Shown piece after piece: positions 1-6,060 of a DNA stretch of 6,060 nucleotides. Both the position numbers and the translations under genes were made by a program. A model generated the notes under the pieces. The model had not been told where the DNA came from. It ran no database searches and was given only the letters and a program-made list of their open reading frames with translations. The DNA lies in contig NZ_PTQZ01000104.1 in NCBI RefSeq assembly GCF_002943415.1, positions 1 to 6,060 of the forward strand, written 5' to 3'. This DNA is from Amnimonas aquatica. Its GTDB lineage: Bacteria; Pseudomonadota; Gammaproteobacteria; Pseudomonadales; Moraxellaceae. The first letter of the stretch is position 1. Each line of letters opens with the position of its first letter.

Positions 1-390
1 ACCGCGCACGGCCGCCTGGCCGAGGTGGTGGTGCTCGACCAGTTCTCGCGCAACATCCACCGCGACACCCCGCGCGCCTTCGCGCAGGACGCCATGGCGC
101 TGGTGCTGGCGCAGGAGCTGGTGAACAGCGGCGGGGCGGCGGTGCTGACACCGCGCGAACGCGGCGTGCTCTACCTGCCCTACATGCACAGCGAGTCGCT
201 GCCGGTGCACGACGAGGCCGTGCGCCTCTACGCCGCCGAGCCCGCGCTGGCCTTCCAGCTCGATTTCGAGCACCGGCACCGCGACATCATTGTCCGTTTC
301 GGGCGCTATCCGCACCGCAACGCCATCCTCGGCCGGGTATCGACGGCGGAGGAAGTGGCGTTCTTGCAGGAGCCGGGGTCGGGGTTCTGA
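1..390 (+). CDS. DUF924 family protein, 3' part (5' end outside window)
   Basis: The reading frame is open from base 1 and ends at TGA 388-390, giving 129 visible residues. The GTG at 25 is an internal valine codon, because the residues before it (TAHGRLAE) already continue the family pattern. Two blocks identify DUF924: LDQFSRNIHRDTPRAFAQD near visible residues 12-30, and the C-terminal FEHRHRDIIVRFGRYPHRN block followed by ILGRVSTAEEVAFL. Between them, YLPYMHSES matches the usual PF-HSE-type segment. Family members are usually around 180 residues, so roughly the first 50 are missing. No signal peptide or membrane segment is visible, so a soluble cytoplasmic protein is likely. No reaction has been assigned to the family, and I infer none. 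The gene converges on bioA with a 27-base gap. The family call is firm; the function is unknown. Confidence 0.9.
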   Translation, partial: TAHGRLAEVVVLDQFSRNIHRDTPRAFAQDAMALVLAQELVNSGGAAVLTPRERGVLYLPYMHSESLPVHDEAVRLYAAEPALAFQLDFEHRHRDIIVRFGRYPHRNAILGRVSTAEEVAFLQEPGSGF

Positions 391-415
391 GCCCCGGTCC
401 CGCAGCCGCCGGCTG
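372..415. terminator. GC-rich hairpins between convergent DUF924 gene and bioA (possible bidirectional terminator)
   Basis: Two short inverted repeats fill the 3' junction. CCGGGG at 373-378 pairs with CCCCGG at 392-397, extendable by flanking G-T wobbles, across the DUF924 stop codon. CAGCC at 403-407 pairs perfectly with GGCTG at 411-415 around a 3-base loop. Neither is followed by a T-run on either strand, so this is not a textbook intrinsic terminator. The position between convergent genes is what suggests a role in ending transcription. In DNA this GC-rich, chance stems of this size are common. Confidence 0.25.
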
Positions 416-417
416 GC

Positions 418-1803
418 TCACGCCATCTCCGGCCCGCGCTCCGACGCAACGCCCGCCGCCCCCGCCAGCCCCTCGTCGATCGCCTCCGCCGCCGTCGCCA
501 CCATCCAGCGGATCTGCTCCGGCGTGATGATGTACGGCGGCATGAAATACACCACCGAGCCGATCGGCCGCAGCAGCAGCCCGCGCTTGAGCGCCGCCTG
601 GAAGATCGCCAGCCCGCGCCGTTCGCGCCAGTCGTAGGGCGTGCCGGAAGCCTTGTCGCGCACCAGCTCCACCGCCGCGATCATGCCGGTCTGCCGCACT
701 TCCAGCACATTCGGGTGCTCATGCAGCGGCGCCAGCGCGTCGGCCATGACCGCTGCCAGCTCGCGGTTGCGGGCGATCACGTCGTCGCGCGCGAACAGGT
801 CCAGCGAGGCCAGCGCCACGCGCGCGGCGAGCGCATTGCCGGTGTAGCTGTGCGAGTGCAGGAAGCCCTTGAGCGTGTCGTAGCGGTCGTAGAACACGTC
901 GTAGATGGCATCCGTGGTCATCACCACCGACATCGGCAGATAGCCCGCCGTCAGCCCCTTGGACAGCACCAGGAAGTCGGGCGAGATGCCGGCCTGCTCG
1001 CAGGCGAACATGGTGCCGGTGCGGCCGAAGCCGACGGCGATCTCGTCGGCGATCAGGTGCACGCCGTGGCGGTCGCAGGCCGCGCGCAGCAGGGTGAGGT
1101 AGCTGGCGTCGTACATGCGCATGCCGGCCGCGCCCTGCACCAGCGGCTCGACGATCACGGCGGCGACTTCGTGCGCGTGCTCGGCCAGCAGCGTCTCCAT
1201 AGCGGCCATGGCGCGGGCGGCGGCGTCGGGCAGCGACTCGCCGGGCTGGCGGCCGGCCGGCGAGGGCGCGCGCAGCGGCGGCCGCAGCATGGGCCGGTAG
1301 GTCTCCGAGAACAGCGGGATGTCGGTGACGCCGAGCGCGCCGATGGTCTCGCCGTGGTAGCTGTTCTCCAGCGCGATGAAGCGCGTCTTCTCCGGCTTCC
1401 CGAGGTTGCGCCAGGCGTGCAGGCTCATCTTCAGCGCGACCTCGATGCCGGAGCTGCCGTTGTCGGCGTAGAAGCACTTGTTCAGGCCCGGCGGTGCCAG
1501 CGCCACCAGCCGTTCGCTCAGTTCCACGATGGCCTCGTGGGTGAAACCGGCGAGAATGACGTGTTCCAGCGTGTCCGCCTGCTGGCGCAGCGCGGCATTG
1601 AGTTCGGGGTGGGCGTGGCCGAACAGGTTGACCCACCACGAGCTGATGCCGTCGAGGTAGCGCCGGCCGTCGAAGTCCTCCAGCCAGATGCCTTCGCCGC
1701 GCCGGATCGGCACCAGCGGCAGCTGCTCGTGGTCGTGCATCTGCGTGCAGGGGTGCCAGACGTGGCGGAGGTCGCGGCGGGAAATGTCGTGGTTGCTGGT
1801 CAT
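418..1803 (-). CDS. bioA: adenosylmethionine--8-amino-7-oxononanoate aminotransferase (BioA)
   Basis: This is a complete 461-residue protein, ATG at 1801-1803 to TGA at 418-420. BioA is a cytoplasmic PLP enzyme, normally a homodimer, that converts 8-amino-7-oxononanoate to 7,8-diaminononanoate in biotin synthesis, with S-adenosylmethionine as usual amino donor. Visible marks of this class III aminotransferase are W16-H17-P18 near the N-terminus, SSWWVN at 54-59, [12 protein letters not shown] at 114-125, NSYHGE at 147-152, [13 protein letters not shown] at 251-263 with the PLP-contacting D253, and the Schiff-base lysine K282 in [24 protein letters not shown] supplies the late substrate arginine. 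The start is preferred because the next Met (22) lies beyond the conserved WHP motif; only a weak AGAG precedes it. E. coli BioA is 429 residues; the extra length is mainly a mid-protein insertion near 172-205 and a C-terminal tail. Tyr17 of E. coli is Cys19 here. No other biotin gene is in view. Confidence 0.95.
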   Translation of the reverse strand: MTSNHDISRRDLRHVWHPCTQMHDHEQLPLVPIRRGEGIWLEDFDGRRYLDGISSWWVNLFGHAHPELNAALRQQADTLEHVILAGFTHEAIVELSERLVALAPPGLNKCFYADNGSSGIEVALKMSLHAWRNLGKPEKTRFIALENSYHGETIGALGVTDIPLFSETYRPMLRPPLRAPSPAGRQPGESLPDAAARAMAAMETLLAEHAHEVAAVIVEPLVQGAAGMRMYDASYLTLLRAACDRHGVHLIADEIAVGFGRTGTMFACEQAGISPDFLVLSKGLTAGYLPMSVVMTTDAIYDVFYDRYDTLKGFLHSHSYTGNALAARVALASLDLFARDDVIARNRELAAVMADALAPLHEHPNVLEVRQTGMIAAVELVRDKASGTPYDWRERRGLAIFQAALKRGLLLRPIGSVVYFMPPYIITPEQIRWMVATAAEAIDEGLAGAAGVASERGPEMA

Positions 1804-1862
1804 GTCAGGGACTCTGGCCGGCGCGTGGCGCGCGCAGGCATATGCTTTGCGTCATCAGTTCG

Positions 1863-1891
1863 TTGGGTGCCCGCGGCCGGTCTGTCATGAT
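1863..1891 (+). promoter_or_regulatory. Candidate sigma-70-type promoter for chrA
   Basis: TTGGGT at 1863-1868 (3 of 6 to TTGACA) and CATGAT at 1886-1891 (4 of 6 to TATAAT) are separated by 17 bases, the preferred spacing. Transcription would begin near 1898, about 48 bases before the chosen chrA start. The match is weak and depends on spacing and position. It overlaps the left arm and centre of the inverted repeat 1866-1910, so a protein bound there could block it. Confidence 0.3.
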
Positions 1892-1910
1892 CCGACCATG
1901 CGCGGGCACC
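1866..1910. repeat. 45-bp interrupted palindrome upstream of chrA
   Basis: GGTGCCCGCG at 1866-1875 is the exact reverse complement of CGCGGGCACC at 1901-1910. Inside it, GGTC at 1879-1882 pairs with GACC at 1894-1897, offset by exactly three unpaired bases on each side, so the inner and outer arms share one axis near position 1888. A TCATGA palindrome (1885-1890) sits almost at that axis. The arrangement fits either an operator for a dimeric or tetrameric regulator over the candidate chrA promoter, or a stem-loop. If transcription starts near 1898 the left arm is not transcribed, which favours a DNA-level role. Confidence 0.5.
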
Positions 1911-1930
1911 AGACTGCCGCGACTTTACCA

Positions 1931-1936
1931 GCAGGA
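1931..1936 (+). promoter_or_regulatory. Ribosome binding site deciding the chrA start
   Basis: GCAGGA lies 9 bases before ATG 1946. The in-frame ATG at 1898 has no purine-rich element ahead of it, nor does the in-frame TTG at 2039. This is the main reason for placing the chrA start at 1946. A second AGGA at 1941-1944 is too close to the ATG to serve. Confidence 0.5.
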
Positions 1937-1945
1937 TTCCAGGAT

Positions 1946-3412
<1,467 letters not shown>

Positions 3413-4634
3413 CGCGCGACCACGCGCGTCGCCACCGAGTCGCTCCACACGTTCACGGCGGTGCGGCACATGTCCAGCGGGCGGTCAGTGATCAGCAGCA
3501 GGCCCAGCGCCTCCGCCGGCAGCCCCAGGCGGTCGAGGATGAGCGCGATGGCGACCAGGCTGGCGGCTGGTATGCCGGCCATGCCGGTGGACGTGGCCAG
3601 GGCCAGGAACATGACCACGAGCTGCTGCGCCAGCGACAGGTCGGCGCCCAGCAGCTGGGCCAGGAACAGCACGGCCACGCATTCGTAGAGGGCGGTGCCG
3701 TCCAGGTTCAGGGTCGCGCCCAGCGGCACGGTGAGGCCGGTGACCTCGCGCGGCACCCCGGCGCGCTCGTTCAGGCAGCGGATGCTGAGCGGCAGCGTGG
3801 CGGCCGATGATGCCGTGGAGAAAGCCATCCACAACGCCGGGCTCATGGCGCGGGCGTGGGACAGCGGGGTGACTTTCGCCAGCCGCCAGAGCACCAGCCC
3901 GAGGCTGCCGGCGGCGTGCACCAGCAGCGCCAGCAGCACGGTGGCGACGAACCAGGCCAGCGGTTCCAGCGCGGCCCAGCCGACCCGGCTGGCACTGGTG
4001 GCGACCAGCGCGAAGACGCCGACCGGGGCCGTGCGCAGCACCCACTGGGTGAGGGTCATGAGCACCTGCTGCAGGCCTTCCCAGAACTGCTGCTGGGTCT
4101 GGCGCAGGCCGGCCGGCAGGGCGCGCACGGCGAGGCCGACCAGCAGCGAGAACATCACCAGCGCGAGCAGGTTGCCCTCGCTGGCGGCCTGGATCAGGTT
4201 GCCGGGCACCAGCGCCAGCAGCGAGGCTTTCCAGTCGGCGTCGTCGGCGCCGGGCAGGTTGCTGCCGGCGGCCGCGGCGCTGGCGCTGCCCAGCCAGTCG
4301 GTGCCGGCGAGGTCGGCGCGCAGGCCGGGCGCGACCACGTTGGCGATCAGCAGGCCGGCGCTGACGGCGAGCACGGTGCTCATGCCGTAGTAGGTCACGG
4401 CGATGGCGCCGAGCCGGCCCGGCGCCTGGTTGAGGCCGCCGAGGCCGGCGATCAGCGTGGTCACGATCAGCGGCAGCGCCACCATCTTGAGCGCGTTCAG
4501 GAACAGGGTGCCGGCGACGCCGGTGCCGGTCAGCACGGGCTCGCGCCAGGCGGCGAGCGGGCCGGCCAGCAGCGCCGCGGTAATGATGCCGAGCACCAGC
4601 CCGGTCATGATCTGGCGGGTCAGGGTCATGGCCG

Positions 4635-4641
4635 CTCCTCT
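4635..4641 (-). promoter_or_regulatory. Strong ribosome binding site of the symporter gene
   Basis: AGAGGAG on the minus strand, 5 bases before ATG 4627-4629 and preceded by an A-rich stretch (AAAAACA). It is the best Shine-Dalgarno sequence in the window and fixes the symporter start. Confidence 0.8.
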
Positions 4642-4682
4642 TGTTTTTGCTGTGATCGGTCGCCCGATTGTGCGGAGGTCCG

Positions 4683-4705
4683 GCCGCCGGGGGCAACCCG
4701 GCGGC
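4683..4705. terminator. Perfect 9-bp GC hairpin after ggt (terminator-like or attenuating)
   Basis: GCCGCCGGG at 4683-4691 is the exact complement of CCCGGCGGC at 4697-4705 around a 5-base loop. It lies 36 bases past the ggt stop on the minus strand. No T-run follows on either strand, so it may only stabilise or partly end the ggt transcript. It also covers the -35 of the candidate symporter promoter. Confidence 0.4.
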
Positions 4706-4741
4706 ATTCAGGCCGGGCTGTCGCCATGCCCGTCGCCGGCC

Positions 4742-6060
4742 TCAGAAGCCGTCGGCCCGGCCTTCGCGGCGCGGATCGGCGGCGGCCTCCAGGCCCGTTT
4801 CCGTGCGCAGGATGATGCCGTGCCCGCTGGTCATCGCCACCGTTTTCAGGTCATGCCCGCGCTCGCGCAGGAACGCGGCCAGCGCCGGATCCCGGTGCTG
4901 CAATTCGCGTTCCACCTCGGTGGCGCCGTTGCGGTTGAGCGCGTGCGGGAGCGATGCCAGCGCGCCGGCATCGTGCACGCCGGCAAGCCAGGCGGCCAGC
5001 ACGCGGGTGTTGAAGCCGAGGATGCGGCTGCCGCCGGGCGAGCCGGTGGCGATCAGCGGGCGGCCGTCATTGTCGAGCAGCAGCGTGGGCGACATGGCGC
5101 TGCGCGGCCGCTTGCCCGGCTGCACCCGGTTGGCCACCGGCAGGCCGTCCTGCACCGGCATGAAGCTGAAGTCGGTGAGCTGGTTGTTCATGAGCAGGCC
5201 GTTGACCAGCAGGCGGCTGCCGAAGCTGTCCTCGATCGACGAGGTCATGACCAGCCAGCGGCCGTCGCTGTCGACCAGGCTGACGTGCGTGGTGCCGTGT
5301 TCGCGCCAGTGCCGGTCCATGGCCGCCAGGGCGGCGCCGGGCGGGTTGCCGGCGGCCACCGGGCCGGGTGCCGCGCGCTCGCCGATCAGCGCCGCGCGCT
5401 CGCGCAGGTAGGCCGGCGACAGCAGGCCGGCGGTCGGCACGGGGACCACGGCGGGATCGCCGACGTGCTGCTGGCGGTCGGCGAAGGCCAGGCGCTCGGC
5501 TTCCAGCAGGCGGTGCAGGGCGGCAGGCGCGAGGTCGTGGCGGTCGGCATCGTACAGCGCGGCGCCGGGCGGGCTGGCGGCCAGCCACAGGGCGAGGTTC
5601 TGCAGCACGCTGACGCCGCCGGACGGCGGCGGTGCCGAGCAGGCGCGCACGGCGGCGGTCAGGGCATGGCAGAGCGCCGGCGACACGCGGGCGCGGTAGC
5701 CCTGCCAGTCGGCGAGGGTGATGTCGCTGCCGGCGGCGCGCAGGGCGGTGACTATCTCGTCGGCCAGCGGCCCCCGGTAGAAGGCGTCCGGGCCGGATTG
5801 CGCCAGCGTGCGCAGCAGCCGCGCCTGCGCCGGGTTCCTGAGCAGGTGCCCCTGCGGCCAGGGCTTGCCGTCGGCATCCAGCAGGAGGGGGCGCAGGGTC
5901 GGCGAGGCGGCGAGCAGGGCATCCTGCGCGGACAGCGTGTGCAGGCGGTGCGACACCGGTGTGCCGTATTCGGCGAGGCGGATGGCCGGCGCCAGCAGCG
6001 TTGCCCAGGGCAGGCGGCCCCAGCGCCGGTGCGCTTCGGCAAGCATGGCCACGCTGCCGG
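4742..6060 (-). CDS. ggt: Gamma-glutamyltransferase (Ntn hydrolase), N-terminal part outside window
   Basis: About 438 C-terminal residues are visible, ending at TGA 4742-4744. The frame stays open to 6058, and the edge residues GSVAMLAEA continue the family's VPGSVAG-like block, so GTG 6050-6052 is internal. Family members run to about 540-580 residues; the signal peptide and glutamyl-binding arginine (Arg114 in E. coli) are beyond the edge. The enzyme cleaves or transfers gamma-glutamyl groups from glutathione, usually in the periplasm, after cutting itself before a threonine. That nucleophile is the first Thr of GTTHVS, codon 5291-5293, so the large-subunit remainder is 5294-6060 and the small subunit 4745-5293. 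Also present are PPPSGG (5615-5632), NNQLTDFS with the substrate Asp (5171-5173), KRPRSAMSPT, GSPGGSRI for the oxyanion hole, and the C-terminal AADPRREGRADGF. Relative to E. coli (recalled), Thr409 is Ser, Asn411 is Glu and Ser463 is Ala, so activity on cephalosporin-type or other substrates is possible. It precedes the symporter gene. Confidence 0.93.
   Translation of the reverse strand, partial: GSVAMLAEAHRRWGRLPWATLLAPAIRLAEYGTPVSHRLHTLSAQDALLAASPTLRPLLLDADGKPWPQGHLLRNPAQARLLRTLAQSGPDAFYRGPLADEIVTALRAAGSDITLADWQGYRARVSPALCHALTAAVRACSAPPPSGGVSVLQNLALWLAASPPGAALYDADRHDLAPAALHRLLEAERLAFADRQQHVGDPAVVPVPTAGLLSPAYLRERAALIGERAAPGPVAAGNPPGAALAAMDRHWREHGTTHVSLVDSDGRWLVMTSSIEDSFGSRLLVNGLLMNNQLTDFSFMPVQDGLPVANRVQPGKRPRSAMSPTLLLDNDGRPLIATGSPGGSRILGFNTRVLAAWLAGVHDAGALASLPHALNRNGATEVERELQHRDPALAAFLRERGHDLKTVAMTSGHGIILRTETGLEAAADPRREGRADGF

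Larger units (their letters stand above)
1804..1945. promoter_or_regulatory. Divergent intergenic control region between bioA and chrA
   Basis: These 142 bases separate the two divergent start codons and must hold both promoters unless one lies inside a gene. The chrA side has a candidate promoter, a large inverted repeat and a ribosome binding site, listed separately. On the bioA side there is a GCGCG/CGCGC stem at 1821-1833 and a GCATATGC palindrome at 1838-1845, but no convincing -35/-10 pair. I see no match to the E. coli BirA operator (TGTAAACC/GGTTTACA halves) or to a BioR-type TTATAGATAA box, so bioA does not show biotin control of those two known kinds. Confidence 0.7.
4630..4741 (-). 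promoter_or_regulatory. Leader between ggt and the symporter gene, with hairpins and candidate promoter
   Basis: Read on the minus strand, the 112 bases hold, in order, a 9-bp hairpin, a weak promoter (TTGCCC at 4691-4696, 18 bases, CACAAT at 4667-4672), a 5-bp hairpin (ATCGG/CCGAT, 4655-4668, loop GCGA), an A-rich stretch and the ribosome binding site. The symporter could thus be made from its own promoter as well as by read-through from ggt. The promoter match is 3 of 6 and 4 of 6, so it is only suggestive. Confidence 0.35.

Noticed and set aside
715..1890. 391-codon open frame on the plus strand, antisense to bioA
   Set aside because: It is a low-complexity Arg/Gln/Val/Gly-rich product opposite a clear aminotransferase with all its motifs.
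1898..1900. In-frame ATG as chrA start
   Set aside because: There is no ribosome binding site before it, it lies inside the inverted repeat, and it may be at or before the transcription start. ATG 1946 has GCAGGA at suitable spacing.
4630..4707. N-terminal extension of the symporter to a start at 4707
   Set aside because: The added 26 residues are polar and unlike a carrier N-terminus, and the strong AGAGGAG points to 4629.
3856..4815. 319-codon plus-strand frame antisense to the symporter and the ggt end
   Set aside because: It is Gln/Gly/His-rich with no domain; the minus strand holds the real genes.
6050..6052. GTG as the start of the gamma-glutamyltransferase
   Set aside because: The codons before it continue the conserved family block up to the window edge, and a start here would remove roughly the first quarter of the enzyme.

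Overview
This 6,060-base window is very GC-rich chromosomal DNA, judged by eye because base composition was not computed. It is densely packed with ordinary housekeeping and transport genes. The GC-rich codon use and the style of the proteins (WHPCTQM-type BioA, two-domain ChrA, IEDxFGSR-type gamma-glutamyltransferase) suggest a high-GC beta- or gammaproteobacterium. That placement rests on remembered family resemblance and is not firm. I see no tRNA, rRNA, CRISPR array, insertion sequence, phage gene or other sign of a mobile element.

Layout from left to right. (1) 1-390, plus strand: the 3' part of a DUF924-family gene, cut by the left edge. (2) 418-1803, minus strand: bioA, complete, convergent with DUF924 across a 27-base gap that can fold into small GC hairpins. 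(3) 1804-1945: the divergent control region of bioA and chrA, holding a perfect 10-bp inverted repeat (1866-1875 with 1901-1910) over a candidate chrA promoter. (4) 1946-3412, plus strand: a two-domain chromate transporter, chrA, without chrB or chrC beside it. (5) 3334-4629, minus strand: a dicarboxylate/glutamate:cation symporter of the DAACS (SLC1) family. Its last 25 codons are antisense to the last codons of chrA, a 79-bp convergent overlap. (6) 4630-4741: a leader with two hairpins, a weak candidate promoter and a strong ribosome binding site. (7) 4742-6060, minus strand: a gamma-glutamyltransferase whose N-terminal part lies beyond the right edge.

The clearest functional link is between the last two genes. 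They lie on the same strand in the order ggt then symporter. A secreted gamma-glutamyltransferase would release glutamate from glutathione and other gamma-glutamyl compounds, and the symporter has the arginine expected for binding an acidic side chain, so it could take that glutamate up. This is inferred from families and order. BioA makes a biotin intermediate, ChrA exports chromate, and DUF924 has no known role; nothing ties these three together beyond shared intergenic regions.

I found no clearly new system. The points most worth a second look are the large inverted repeat before chrA, the chrA/symporter 3' overlap, and the altered substrate-pocket residues of the gamma-glutamyltransferase.
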